Assembly: GCA_030431485.1 (NCBI GenBank)
Contig: JAUIIR010000008.1
Location: 34,350-98,349, forward strand
DNA: 64,000 bases
Direction: 5' to 3'
DNA from: Alphaproteobacteria bacterium
Lineage (GTDB): Bacteria; Pseudomonadota; Alphaproteobacteria; Rhodobacterales; Rhodobacteraceae
Made by a program: the position numbers and the translations under genes. Positions 8,286 through 16,293 of this stretch are shown in pieces (position 1 is the stretch's first letter; every line of letters begins with the position of its first letter). The notes beneath the pieces were generated by a model, which had not been told where the DNA came from, made no database searches, and saw only the letters and a list, made by a program, of their open reading frames with translations.

Positions 8286-9071
8286 TTACTGCGACCACTC
8301 GGGTGGGCGCTTTTCCAGAAATGCCGCGATGCCTTCCTCGGTATCACGGTAAAGCATGTTTTCGACCATCACCTGACCCGTATAGGCATAGGCGTCGTCC
8401 ACACCCATCTGGACCTGTTCGTAAAACGCGTGCTTTCCGATTTTGACGGCCGCGCCCAACTTGCTGGCAATCAATTGCGCCATCTCGCGTGTGGTGTCCG
8501 CCAATTCTGCTTCGGGAACAACTTTGTTGATCAGGCCCAGAGCTTCCGCCCGGTTCGCATTGATGAATTGCCCGGTCACTAGCATCTCGAACGCCTGCTT
8601 GCGCGGGATATTGCGGGACAGAGCCACCATCGGTGTCGAGCAAAACAGACCAATATTCACCCCATTGACGCCAAACCGTGTTCCTTCGGCGGCCACAGCC
8701 ATGTCGCAGGATGCCACAAGCTGACACCCGGCAGCAGTCGCAATACCATGAACTTGTGCAATCACCGGCTGTGGCAGGCGCTGCACACCCGTCATCACCT
8801 TGGCGCACCGGTCAAAAAGGTCCTTGAAATACGCTTTGCCGCCGTCCTCGGCCTGACGTCCTGCGGTCATCTGCTTGAGCTCATGGCCCGCGCAGAACGC
8901 CTTTCCTGCGCCCGAGATTACCACCACGCGCACCGACGTGTCGGTCTGCAACGCGTCGATCTGTTCTTGCAATGCAGCCAGCATTTCGTCCGACAGTGCG
9001 TTCAGCCTGTCCGGCGCATTCAGGTGCAGATGGCAAACAGCATCGGTATCGTGACGTTCAAGGATTTTCAT
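8286..9071 (-). CDS. Enoyl-CoA hydratase/isomerase family protein, ECHDC3-like
   Basis: A 261-residue crotonase-fold protein. The oxyanion-hole stretches [10 protein letters not shown] and [20 protein letters not shown] are present. The two catalytic glutamates of classical enoyl-CoA hydratase are not: the first position reads CQLV and the second falls in NVGLF-type sequence ([15 protein letters not shown]). That pattern matches the ECHDC3 subgroup, whose function is poorly defined, so hydratase activity should not be assumed. A GGGAGG ribosome-binding site precedes the ATG. It is divergent from a PaaI-type thioesterase across 56 bp, and nadD follows it closely. Confidence 0.88.
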   Translation of the reverse strand: MKILERHDTDAVCHLHLNAPDRLNALSDEMLAALQEQIDALQTDTSVRVVVISGAGKAFCAGHELKQMTAGRQAEDGGKAYFKDLFDRCAKVMTGVQRLPQPVIAQVHGIATAAGCQLVASCDMAVAAEGTRFGVNGVNIGLFCSTPMVALSRNIPRKQAFEMLVTGQFINANRAEALGLINKVVPEAELADTTREMAQLIASKLGAAVKIGKHAFYEQVQMGVDDAYAYTGQVMVENMLYRDTEEGIAAFLEKRPPEWSQ

Positions 9072-9127
9072 CTTGTCCTCCCAGTGAGTTGCAGCAACTG
9101 TACCGGTTCAGAACAGGGGAGGAAAGC

Positions 9128-9559
9128 ATGGCGCTCAAAGTTCCAGCGCAGGAAATGGAAGCGTTTCTGGACGAGGTGTTTCCGCAGGTCAAAGGCATGT
9201 TCGGCATCGACAAGTTGGACGACGATCTGCTGATCATGCGGTTGCATGCGAGCGACCAGCATCTGCGTCCGGGTGGCACTGTGTCCGGACCTGCCATGTT
9301 CAGCCTTGCCGACGTTGCCGCCTATGTCGCCACGATGGCACGGATCGGGAAAGAGGCACTGGCGGTGACCACGAACTGCTCAATTGATTTCATGCGGAAA
9401 CCGGTTGCCGGAGCAGATGTGCTCGCGCATGCCAAGGTGCTCAAACTGGGTCGCGGACTCAGCGTGACAGATGTCCTGCTTTATTCAGACGGTCTGCCGG
9501 ACCCCGTGGCGCGTGCGACGCTCACTTATTCGATCCCACCGAAACGCAACGCTGATTAA
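9128..9559 (+). CDS. PaaI family thioesterase (hotdog fold)
   Basis: A 143-residue hotdog-fold protein. The region RPGGTVSGPAMFSLADVAAY near residue 43 is the helix with the family's catalytic or ligand-contacting residues, followed by CSIDFMRKP. Members hydrolyse acyl-CoA or aromatic acyl-CoA thioesters in the cytoplasm. GGGAGGAAAGC immediately precedes the ATG at 9128, and further upstream in-frame starts would run through the crotonase promoter. The divergent crotonase suggests a shared acyl-CoA role. Its last four bases overlap the end of the convergent small gene. Confidence 0.85.
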   Translation: MALKVPAQEMEAFLDEVFPQVKGMFGIDKLDDDLLIMRLHASDQHLRPGGTVSGPAMFSLADVAAYVATMARIGKEALAVTTNCSIDFMRKPVAGADVLAHAKVLKLGRGLSVTDVLLYSDGLPDPVARATLTYSIPPKRNAD

Positions 9560-9783
9560 AGAACGAGGTTCCCATACGGCGGCAGGTCAGCCCCATTGCG
9601 CCGCGCGGCCTCGTACACGCTCTTGAGTTCGTCGAGCGTCTTGCGGAAGGCGGCCACCGACTCGGCTAGTTCGTAGAGGTCCTGTCCCTCTGGCATCGAG
9701 TCCATGACCGCCTCTTCTTCAGAGATGATCTGCGCGATGGCCTGAATGGACATCATCAGAGCAGGGGTGCTGATTTCAACCAT
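9556..9783 (-). CDS. Conserved hypothetical protein, 75 residues
   Basis: A soluble acidic protein predicted to be mainly helical (MSIQAIAQIISEEEAVMDSM, then LYELAESVAAFRKTLDEL). I recognise no domain. It lies 27 bp downstream of another minus-strand hypothetical gene and may share its transcript. It converges on the thioesterase gene with a 4-base overlap. The consistent frame and position support it as a real gene. Confidence 0.6.
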   Translation of the reverse strand: MVEISTPALMMSIQAIAQIISEEEAVMDSMPEGQDLYELAESVAAFRKTLDELKSVYEAARRNGADLPPYGNLVL

Positions 9784-9810
9784 AAGAGCCTCTTTGTGCA
9801 GATTGCATCG

Positions 9811-10287
9811 TCAACCTGTGCCATCCGCCAGTTGCTTGAGCCGAACAACGCAATTGCGGGCAAGGTTGTCCAAAGCGCCGCGCAGCGCTTCGGGTGTCAT
9901 CTCGCCTCCGGTGCGCACCTCGATCTGGTAATGTCCGGCCTGACCGCGCTGTACAATCACCAGATTGTCGGGGATCACCGTGCCCTCGGGCAATCGGAAA
10001 TACGTCCAGGCGATATAACCCAAGGCGCCTTCGTGATCATGGAGTGACGTGCCGCTGCCCGGCTCCATATAGCCATTCTTGATTTCCCAGTCCTGCCGCG
10101 TCCGAACCTGCTGGACCCGCAGACCTCCTTTGACCATCTTCGTGACGGTAAAGGACCGTGGTTCGATATCGCCATCCAGAATGCCTTCGGCGGGGGTCTC
10201 GTTCGCGACCTCCCAGACGCCGTATGGAAACTGTCCTTTGTTTGCTGCGCGAAAGTAATCCCTGTCGGTCGCCGCCATCGCCCTCAA
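9811..10287 (-). CDS. Hypothetical protein, 158 residues
   Basis: A soluble protein with no signal peptide or membrane segment and no family I recognise. It has alternating beta-rich stretches (PRSFTVTKMVKGGLRVQQV, TVIPDNLVIVQRGQAGHYQI), then a helical C-terminus (MTPEALRGALDNLARNCVV) that may pack against them. The start is either the ATG at 10287 or that at 10278. The 74 bp upstream are AT-rich and probably contain its promoter. It is transcribed toward the 75-residue gene and may form a two-gene unit with it. Confidence 0.65.
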   Translation of the reverse strand: MRAMAATDRDYFRAANKGQFPYGVWEVANETPAEGILDGDIEPRSFTVTKMVKGGLRVQQVRTRQDWEIKNGYMEPGSGTSLHDHEGALGYIAWTYFRLPEGTVIPDNLVIVQRGQAGHYQIEVRTGGEMTPEALRGALDNLARNCVVRLKQLADGTG

Positions 10288-10361
10288 TACCTTGAAGCAA
10301 AAATTTTACTATTTGGTCAAATTATCACGATGGCACCGAAAAAGCGACGCATTTAAACGGG

Positions 10362-10787
10362 TTACATGCGCAAATGCCGGGCCCGCGATCCACGCTCGAT
10401 CGCGGCAGCGTGCAACCGGTCTAGGCTAAGTTCATAGCGGATCTCCTCTAGCAGACGTAGCTCTGCCTCGCGCAGCGTCCCATCCGCCGCCGCAACATCG
10501 CAAGCAAGCGCGTAGGCCGTCTCAAAAAGCCGCTCTGGAAGATTGTCGCGGATCAGACCGAAGAGCGCATCCAGCCCGTCCTCTTGCTCGAAAAGGTCAA
10601 AGACGAGGCCTGACATATCGGGGATCCGGCCCTCATCGTACTCTGCAAAGATCGGAAGGTTGTTCACAGCAGACTGGATCTTCACCAGTTCTGCTGTCCG
10701 AATGCTCTCGTCCGAGGCAGAGACCGCGATCATTAGCGCGACAAGGCAATCCTGCGGGCTGAGGGGGTGGGGGTCGGTATCTGTCAC
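10362..10787 (-). CDS. TerB-like family protein
   Basis: A 141-residue all-helical protein similar to TerB/DjlA-type domains, with two acidic motifs in helical hairpins: MIAVSASDESIRTAEL and LACDVAAADGTLREAELRLL. TerB domains bind metal ions and occur in tellurite-resistance and stress complexes; no other ter genes are here. I chose the GTG at 10787, which is preceded by GGAAGG. The longer reading frame to 10946 would overlap the lysS start and has no ribosome-binding site. It is divergent from lysS. Confidence 0.75.
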   Translation of the reverse strand: MTDTDPHPLSPQDCLVALMIAVSASDESIRTAELVKIQSAVNNLPIFAEYDEGRIPDMSGLVFDLFEQEDGLDALFGLIRDNLPERLFETAYALACDVAAADGTLREAELRLLEEIRYELSLDRLHAAAIERGSRARHLRM

Positions 10788-10912
10788 AGTGGTCGCCTTC
10801 CGGGTTGGGTCTTTGAGCTTCAACTTATTGACCCGCCCGCGCCCCCGCAATAGGGAGTGCCTTTTGAACGCCCGTACAATTCCGTGCGGCGACCATCCGG
10901 AGTAAAAGAGCA

Positions 10913-12490
10913 ATGTCCGATCTGCGCGAAGCTGCAATGACCTCAAAGGCCTGGCCCTTTGAAGAGGCGCGCCGGCTGCTCAAACGGTACGAGAAGAAGC
11001 CGCCAGAAAAGGGCTATGTACTCTTTGAAACAGGCTACGGCCCGTCCGGTCTGCCGCATATCGGCACCTTTGGAGAGGTGGCGCGCACCACGATGATCCG
11101 CCGCGCGTTTGAGGTGATCTCTGACATCCCGACCAAGCTCATCTGCTTTTCGGATGACCTTGATGGCATGCGCAAGGTGCCGGGCAACGTGCCCAATCCC
11201 GAGATGCTGCGCGAACACCTGCAACGCCCGCTGACCGATGTTCCGGACCCTTTCGGAACCCATGACAGCTTTGGCGCGCACAACAACGCGATGCTGAACC
11301 GGTTCCTTGATACCTTCGGGTTTGAGTACGAATTCATCTCGTCGACCGAGTTCTACCGCTCGGGCAAGTTTGACGAGGTGCTTTTGCGCGCGGCTGAAAA
11401 GTACGACGCGGTGATGGAGGTCATGCTCAAGTCGCTGCGCGATGAGCGGCGCGAGACTTATTCGATCTTCCTGCCGATCCATCCCGAAACGGGGCGCGTG
11501 CTTTATGTGCCTATGAAGAATGTCGATGCCGCGAAGGGTGAGATCACCTTTGATGACGAGGACGGGCGTGAGATCACGCTGCCGGTCACCGGTGGCAACG
11601 TCAAACTCCAGTGGAAGCCCGATTTTGGCGCGCGCTGGGCGGCGCTGGATGTTGATTTCGAAATGTACGGCAAGGACCACAGCACCAACACGCCGATCTA
11701 CGACCGGATTTGCGAAATCCTCGGCGGCAAAAAGCCCGAGCACTTCACCTATGAACTGTTCCTAGATGCGAACGGTCAGAAGATCTCCAAGACCACCGGC
11801 AATGGCGTGTCCATTGACGAATGGCTGACCTATGCCAGCACGGAGTCGCTGTCGTATTTTATGTATCTCAAGCCGAAAACAGCCAAGCGGATGCATTTCG
11901 ACGTGATCCCCAAGGCCGTTGACGAGTACCACCAGCAACTACGCGCCTATCCGACACAGGATGCCGCCGGTCAGGCCAACAATCCGGTGTGGCACATCCA
12001 CTCTGGCAACGTGCCCGCATCGCACATGGTCGTGCCGTTCTCGATGTTGCTCAACCTTGCCTCTGCTGCCGGGGCTGAAGACAAGGACGCGATGTGGGGC
12101 TTCATCAAGCGCTATGCGCCCGAGGCGACGCCTGAGACACATCCCGATCTGGATCAGGCTGCAGGCTTTGCCGTGCGCTACTACGAGGATTTCGTAAAGC
12201 CCACCAAGACCTTCCGAGCACCGGACGAAAAAGAACGCGCTGCGATGGAAGACCTCGCGTCCCGGCTTGAGGCGCACGACGGTCCGACAGATGACGAAAC
12301 ACTGCAGACCATCGTTTTTGCTGTCGGTAAAGAACACGGTTTCGATCCGCTCCGCGACTGGTTCAAGGCACTTTACGAAGTGCTGCTGGGACAGTCACAG
12401 GGGCCGCGCTTTGGTGGCTTTGTCGCGCTCTACGGAGTGGCTGAAAGTGTGGCGTTGATCCGCAAGGGGTTGGCTGGCGAACTGGCATAA
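10913..12490 (+). CDS. lysS: Lysine--tRNA ligase, class I
   Basis: A 525-residue class I lysyl-tRNA synthetase (sometimes called lysK), the form used by many alphaproteobacteria and archaea instead of the class II enzyme. The HIGH-type signature is [15 protein letters not shown] near residue 46, and the KMSKS-type signature is KISKTTGNG near residue 287. It activates lysine and charges tRNA-Lys in the cytoplasm. The start has AAAGAG upstream; an in-frame ATG at 10937 is a less likely alternative. It is divergent from the TerB-like gene and followed by an exported DUF4864 protein after 64 bp. Confidence 0.95.
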   Translation: MSDLREAAMTSKAWPFEEARRLLKRYEKKPPEKGYVLFETGYGPSGLPHIGTFGEVARTTMIRRAFEVISDIPTKLICFSDDLDGMRKVPGNVPNPEMLREHLQRPLTDVPDPFGTHDSFGAHNNAMLNRFLDTFGFEYEFISSTEFYRSGKFDEVLLRAAEKYDAVMEVMLKSLRDERRETYSIFLPIHPETGRVLYVPMKNVDAAKGEITFDDEDGREITLPVTGGNVKLQWKPDFGARWAALDVDFEMYGKDHSTNTPIYDRICEILGGKKPEHFTYELFLDANGQKISKTTGNGVSIDEWLTYASTESLSYFMYLKPKTAKRMHFDVIPKAVDEYHQQLRAYPTQDAAGQANNPVWHIHSGNVPASHMVVPFSMLLNLASAAGAEDKDAMWGFIKRYAPEATPETHPDLDQAAGFAVRYYEDFVKPTKTFRAPDEKERAAMEDLASRLEAHDGPTDDETLQTIVFAVGKEHGFDPLRDWFKALYEVLLGQSQGPRFGGFVALYGVAESVALIRKGLAGELA

Positions 12491-12554
12491 GAACGCGATT
12501 TTGCCCCAAGGAGTTTGCGGGCTACCCTTCTGACAAGCAACGAAAGGTGACACC

Positions 12555-12971
12555 ATGCGCAATCTCATCACCGGGCTGGCCCTTGCCCTTTCGATGACGG
12601 GTTCGCTTTGGGCGCAAGAGGTTCTTGCGCCCGAGCCCGGAATCGAAAACACCATTCAAAGCCAGATCGACGCTTTCCTGCAGGACGATTTCGGCACCGC
12701 GTTTGACTTTGCCGCGCCCAATATCCGCAACATCTTCCGAACACCGGAAAATTTCGGCGCGATGGTGCAGCAAGGCTATCCCATGGTCTGGCGTCCTGAT
12801 AGCGTCACCTTTGGCGACCTGCGTGCGATTGCCGGTGGCTTGTATCAGATGGTGATCCTGAAGGATGCGGCAGGCAATCTGCATTATCTCGACTATCGGA
12901 TGCAGATGATCGACGGGCAGTGGCGCATCGCCGGTGTGCAGATTCTGCAAGCGCCGGACGTCACAGCCTAG
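12555..12971 (+). CDS. DUF4864 domain-containing exported protein
   Basis: A 138-residue protein with a signal peptide (MRNLITGLALALSMTGSLWA, cleavage before QE). The mature part matches the DUF4864 pattern: IQSQIDAFLQDDFGTAFDFA, SPNIR-like APNIRNIF, and a C-terminal beta region ending in WRIAGVQIL. The fold resembles NTF2-like proteins, but the function is unknown. AAAGGTGA precedes the ATG. It runs toward the frameshifted HugZ-type gene, separated by two palindromes. Confidence 0.8.
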   Translation: MRNLITGLALALSMTGSLWAQEVLAPEPGIENTIQSQIDAFLQDDFGTAFDFAAPNIRNIFRTPENFGAMVQQGYPMVWRPDSVTFGDLRAIAGGLYQMVILKDAAGNLHYLDYRMQMIDGQWRIAGVQILQAPDVTA

Positions 12972-12975
12972 GGCC

Positions 12976-13015
12976 GCGTTCCGTCGACGGAACGCAACGA
13001 TGCGTCAACGCATCG
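12976..13015. repeat. Two adjacent perfect palindromes between convergent genes
   Basis: A perfect 20-bp palindrome at 12976-12995 (GCGTTCCGTC and its complement) is followed within 3 bases by a second, CGATGCGT/ACGCATCG, with a 2-base centre at 12998-13015. They lie between the DUF4864 stop and the original end of the HugZ-type gene. Neither has a T run, so they may act as Rho-independent pause structures, mRNA 3' protection or a protein-binding site. Confidence 0.6.
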
Positions 13016-13495
13016 CCGCCGCGAGATCCTCTGCGTGCAACAGGTACGCCTTGCCGAAGCCGCCGTTCATTTGTGCCGATAGTGGTGTGAACCTGACCAG
13101 AGAAAATCTGCGAACCCGATGTAAAGCTTGGCTTTTGGCTGTCTTGCCAGAAAGGCAGCGGCCAAAGAGTGGTGCTCTGTCGTACCGTGCCGGACAAACT
13201 CTGCGTTCGCCCTCAGGCTCAGCCGCGGGTGGGTCAGTGGATCGCCCTTACCCTTCGGCTCTCCAATCAACAGAGAACATGCCGGATTTTGCTGCAGTGC
13301 GGCACTGTGGTGGCTCAGGTCCGACATCAGGCTCAACAGATGCCCATCCGGCCCGGCAACAAGCGCCACGCGGCTGACCATTGGCGCACCATCGCCTGGT
13401 TCCAGGTAGGAAAGTGCTGCGAAGGTTGCGTCTTCAATCAGGTGTCGCGTCAACGCACGGGCCTCGTCATCCGTGGGGCGAATGGTTGATTTCAT
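13005..13495 (-). pseudogene. HugZ/pyridoxamine-phosphate-oxidase-like protein, frameshifted
   Basis: The frame from the ATG at 13495 (AAGGA upstream) encodes a split-barrel FMN/heme-binding type protein: EDATFAALSYLEPGDGAPMV, SDLSHHSAALQQNPACSLLI and ANAEFVRHG. It then breaks: after LYIGFADF the frame runs into SGSHHYRHK and stops at 13067. In the next frame the expected family C-terminus continues as VRFTPLSAQMNGGFGKAYLL to a stop at 13005. One missing T in the run opposite 13103-13106 explains this exactly. The gene is thus either truncated to 143 residues or carries a sequencing error. Such proteins are linked to heme use or FMN-dependent oxidation. Confidence 0.75.
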
Positions 13496-13589
13496 GTGAC
13501 TCATCCTTGCATCTTGGCGGGTGTGGCAATTTTTATGCTGCACCTGCAAAATAACCTAGTACCCTTTGGCCGAATCGAAGGAACAGACT

Positions 13590-14231
13590 ATGCCCGGCCA
13601 CGTCATCACAGTTGCTCAGCAAAAGGGCGGCTCTGGCAAGACCACCGTTTCCGCCAATCTCGCCACCGGTTTTCTGCGTCAGGGCAAAAGCGTTGCGCTT
13701 GTGGATATCGACCCGCAAGGCAGCCTCGGACGCTGGTTCATGACACGTCTTGAAAGCGAATCTGGACCGGTGGACGCACTCGAATTCGCCACCTCTTCGG
13801 CCTGGGGCATCACCTACGAGGTGCGCAAACTTTCCGAGAGCCATGACATTGTGATCATCGACACACCTCCCAAGGCCGACAGCGATTTGCGCCCGGCCCT
13901 GCGCGTGGCCGATCTGGTGATCGTTCCGGTCAGTGTCAGTCATGTGGACCTGTGGGCCACGGAAGGTGTGCTGGATCTTGCGCGTCGCGAAGACAAGGAA
14001 GCGCTGGTTGTGCTCAATCGTGCCCGCAAGAATACCCGGCTTGGCACCGAAGTGGCGGAGGCTGCGGAAAAGCTGATGGCGCGGATTGCTGACGCGACGC
14101 TTGCCAACCGCGTGATCTATGCCGAGGCCCTAGGGCAGGGACGCGGCGCTGCAGAGGGCCGCAAGACACCTGCGCAGGCTGAGGTGGATGCGCTCACCTC
14201 AGAGGTGGCACAGGTGCTGGCAAACGGGTAA
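13590..14231 (+). CDS. ParA family ATPase
   Basis: A 213-residue MinD/ParA-type ATPase. The deviant Walker A motif QQKGGSGKTT lies at the N-terminus, with Walker A' DIDPQGSLG and Walker B DIVIIDTPP following. These ATPases polymerise or dimerise on DNA or membrane to position cargo such as plasmids, chromosomes or protein clusters. No parB partner is present, so it is an orphan ParA. The next gene, a DUF6206-type protein, follows after 30 bp and is probably co-transcribed. GAAGGAAC precedes the ATG at 13590; an in-frame ATG at 13566 lacks such a site. Confidence 0.88.
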   Translation: MPGHVITVAQQKGGSGKTTVSANLATGFLRQGKSVALVDIDPQGSLGRWFMTRLESESGPVDALEFATSSAWGITYEVRKLSESHDIVIIDTPPKADSDLRPALRVADLVIVPVSVSHVDLWATEGVLDLARREDKEALVVLNRARKNTRLGTEVAEAAEKLMARIADATLANRVIYAEALGQGRGAAEGRKTPAQAEVDALTSEVAQVLANG

Positions 14232-14261
14232 GGCAGGGCATCCGACGAAGGAGCCTGTGCC

Positions 14262-15107
14262 ATGACCGACCTCGACGCCCTGAAAGCCGTGATCCGCGCC
14301 GACAGCGCCGCGCGTGGACAGACCGTGTCGAAACTTGGCTATTTTTGCGCTCCGTTCCGGCCCGCGTCAGGTCCGTTCTCTGATAAGGTGATCAAGGTCT
14401 ATCGTGGGCTGCGAGATCAGGCAGCGCTTGACCGGCTGGCGCAGTGCCACGATGACTATGTCGCCGCGCTGAACCAAGCAGGGGTTTCCCTGCCTGAAAC
14501 AGAGTTCCACCTGCTGGATATGGATGGCACTCGCATCCCCGTGATCGTGCAGGAGGCACTTCCCTCGGACAGCATGATGCGCCCCCAGATGCAGGCAGCC
14601 TCGACGGACGACACGCTCCGGATGATGGAGGCCGCCGGCGACGTGATCGCGACATTCTGGAACAATGCCGACCAGTTTGACACCCGTATCGGCTTTCATC
14701 CGTCGATCCGCAATTTCGCCTATCTCGATGGCCGCGCGCTTTTCTTCGACACCTTCCCGCCATTGATCCATTACAGCCGCGACGAAATGGGCAAGATGCT
14801 GCTCCTTTTCTCCGACAAGGCGCTGATGCGCTGGGTCGGGCCGTTCCTGCAAAAGAAAGTCACCGGGATTCAGGACGAATGGTACTCGGCCCCCGAAACG
14901 CTGGTCGGGCTCGTCGGATCAGCCTGCCGTCTGCGGCCCAAGGATGCCGAAGCCTATCTCGACTGGGGGCGCGACTTTACCCGCCGTCGCATGTCTCGCT
15001 GGGCCGACGAAGCCCTTCCGCACCTTCAGGAACCACCCCGCCTGCCAGGATATTGGACCGGGTTTCGCAAGTTGCTGGGATTGCAGGGCGAACCCAACGT
15101 TTCGTGA
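14262..15107 (+). CDS. DUF6206-like family protein
   Basis: A 281-residue soluble protein. I believe it belongs to DUF6206, a family with no known function. The stretch TRIGFHPSIRNFAYLDGRAL followed by FFDTFPP resembles the catalytic and metal-binding region of phosphotransferase (APH/kinase-like) folds, where an Asn and a later Asp coordinate Mg-ATP, so a kinase-like fold is possible. AAGGAG precedes the start. Located 30 bp behind a ParA ATPase, which suggests a joint function not predicted by either family alone. Confidence 0.6.
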   Translation: MTDLDALKAVIRADSAARGQTVSKLGYFCAPFRPASGPFSDKVIKVYRGLRDQAALDRLAQCHDDYVAALNQAGVSLPETEFHLLDMDGTRIPVIVQEALPSDSMMRPQMQAASTDDTLRMMEAAGDVIATFWNNADQFDTRIGFHPSIRNFAYLDGRALFFDTFPPLIHYSRDEMGKMLLLFSDKALMRWVGPFLQKKVTGIQDEWYSAPETLVGLVGSACRLRPKDAEAYLDWGRDFTRRRMSRWADEALPHLQEPPRLPGYWTGFRKLLGLQGEPNVS

Positions 15108-15108
15108 C

Positions 15109-15139
15109 TTTGCAAACCTTCTGGCAGAGTTTGCAAACC
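15109..15139. promoter_or_regulatory. Paired TTTGCAAACC direct repeats before the usp gene
   Basis: TTTGCAAACC occurs at 15109-15118 and again at 15130-15139, exactly 21 bp apart (two helical turns). Each copy contains the palindrome TTTGCAAA. The first lies right behind the preceding stop codon. TTTGCAAA is the half-site I associate with short-chain acyl-CoA regulators of the ScfR/PccR group, although with different spacing. It probably controls the stress-protein transcript, about 85 bp downstream. Confidence 0.45.
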
Positions 15140-15222
15140 CTACCGACATCATGACGCGGATCAAGGACCGGGTTCTCACGACGGCCTATACTGGCTCCAT
15201 CCTGAATTGAGGGAGGGGACCC

Positions 15223-15630
15223 ATGTACACGAACATTCTCGTACCCATCGCGCTCGACAACGAAGGCGATCGCACGCCACAGGCACTGAATATTGCCAAA
15301 AAGCTCTCTGCCGATGGCGCGACCGTCACGCTTCTGCATGTCGTTGAAGCGGTGCCAAGCTACGCGATCAGCTATATCTCGTCCGACATCCTTGATGCCA
15401 CACGCAAAGGGATCGAATCCGAAATGGCGCGGTTGGCGGCGGAGATCGGTGCCAATTCCGTGGTTATCGAAGGACATACCGGGCGATCCATCCTCGACTA
15501 CGCCGAGGAGCAGGGAAATGACCTGATCGTCATCGCCTCACACCGACCGGGCATGCAGACGCTTCTGCTGGGTTCAACAGCAACCCATGTCGTGCGCCAC
15601 GCGCAATGCTCGGTTCATGTCCTGCGCTGA
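15223..15630 (+). CDS. Universal stress protein (UspA family)
   Basis: A 135-residue single-domain Usp. The N-terminus YTNILVPIALDNEGD and the C-terminal nucleotide-binding stretch IASHRPGMQTLLLGSTATHV (G-x2-G-x9-G-S/T type) indicate the ATP-binding subgroup. Usp proteins accumulate on starvation and oxygen limitation and affect survival by poorly known means. GGGAGGGG lies 4-5 bases before the ATG. Repeated TTTGCAAACC palindromes upstream may be its operator. The hemerythrin gene follows after 48 bp of highly structured sequence. Confidence 0.92.
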   Translation: MYTNILVPIALDNEGDRTPQALNIAKKLSADGATVTLLHVVEAVPSYAISYISSDILDATRKGIESEMARLAAEIGANSVVIEGHTGRSILDYAEEQGNDLIVIASHRPGMQTLLLGSTATHVVRHAQCSVHVLR

Positions 15631-15639
15631 TTGACATTT

Positions 15640-15676
15640 CCTGTCGGTGCTGCACCTCCTGCCCGACAGGAGGTGC
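15640..15676 (+). promoter_or_regulatory. Competing hairpins over the hemerythrin ribosome-binding site
   Basis: GCACCTCCTG (15652-15661) and CAGGAGGTGC (15667-15676) form a perfect 10-bp stem with a 5-base loop. The stem buries the AGGAGG Shine-Dalgarno of the next gene. An alternative perfect 8-bp stem, CCTGTCGG (15640-15647) with CCGACAGG (15663-15670), uses part of the same bases and leaves AGGTG free. The two cannot form together, the layout of a translational switch. No T run follows, so a terminator is unlikely. Confidence 0.55.
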
Positions 15677-15678
15677 CT

Positions 15679-16230
15679 ATGACCGACACGTTGACCCTCG
15701 ACACCCGCGACGGATTGCCAGACGCCCTGCGCGTCTTGTTGCAGGATTTCCCGCGCGAAACATGGCCCGAACACAACAATTTCGCTGGGCTGGTGGCGTT
15801 CTGGCTGGATCGGCATTTGATGTTCCGCAAGCTGATGACAGCGCTTATTGACGATGCCGAGCTTGCGGTCGATCGTAAGATCGACGCTCAGACACATGCC
15901 GCGAAACTGTCACGCTACGGGTCGATGCTGCTGCAGAATCTGCATGGTCATCACCAGATTGAAGACCACCACTATTTCCCGGTGCTGGCCCAGCGGGAAC
16001 CTGTCCTGAACAAGGGATTTGACCTCCTGGATTCCGATCACCATGCAATGGACGGTTTGCTCAACCGGTTTGCCGATGGGGCCAATGCGGTGATCCAGGG
16101 CAAATCTGAAGCCGGTGAATTTCGCAAAGACCTGCTCAGCTTTCAGGCCATGCTGAACCGGCATCTCCTCGACGAGGAAGAGCTGGTTGTACCAGTGATT
16201 CTCAAACACGGTCCTGCCGGACTAGGCTGA
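15679..16230 (+). CDS. Hemerythrin domain-containing protein
   Basis: A 183-residue four-helix protein with the di-iron ligand pattern: HLMF near residue 37, HGHHQIEDHHYFP near residue 92, DSDHHAMD near residue 118 and NRHLLDEEELVVP near residue 159. Bacterial hemerythrins bind oxygen, nitric oxide or hydrogen peroxide and act in sensing, storage or iron-sulfur repair. The ATG at 15679 follows AGGAGG, which is itself in a strong hairpin. Upstream is a universal stress protein, so a response to oxygen or nitrosative stress is plausible. meaB follows after 63 bp. Confidence 0.88.
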   Translation: MTDTLTLDTRDGLPDALRVLLQDFPRETWPEHNNFAGLVAFWLDRHLMFRKLMTALIDDAELAVDRKIDAQTHAAKLSRYGSMLLQNLHGHHQIEDHHYFPVLAQREPVLNKGFDLLDSDHHAMDGLLNRFADGANAVIQGKSEAGEFRKDLLSFQAMLNRHLLDEEELVVPVILKHGPAGLG

Positions 16231-16293
16231 CGGCTTTACTTGGTCGCCCGCCGCATGGCACATGTGCGGCCAGACCAAGACGGAGCCCCGCGC

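Noticed and set aside
15631..15660. TTGACA at 15631 as a promoter for the hemerythrin gene
   Set aside because: There is no acceptable -10 box at 16-19 bp and the sequence is taken up by the hairpins.
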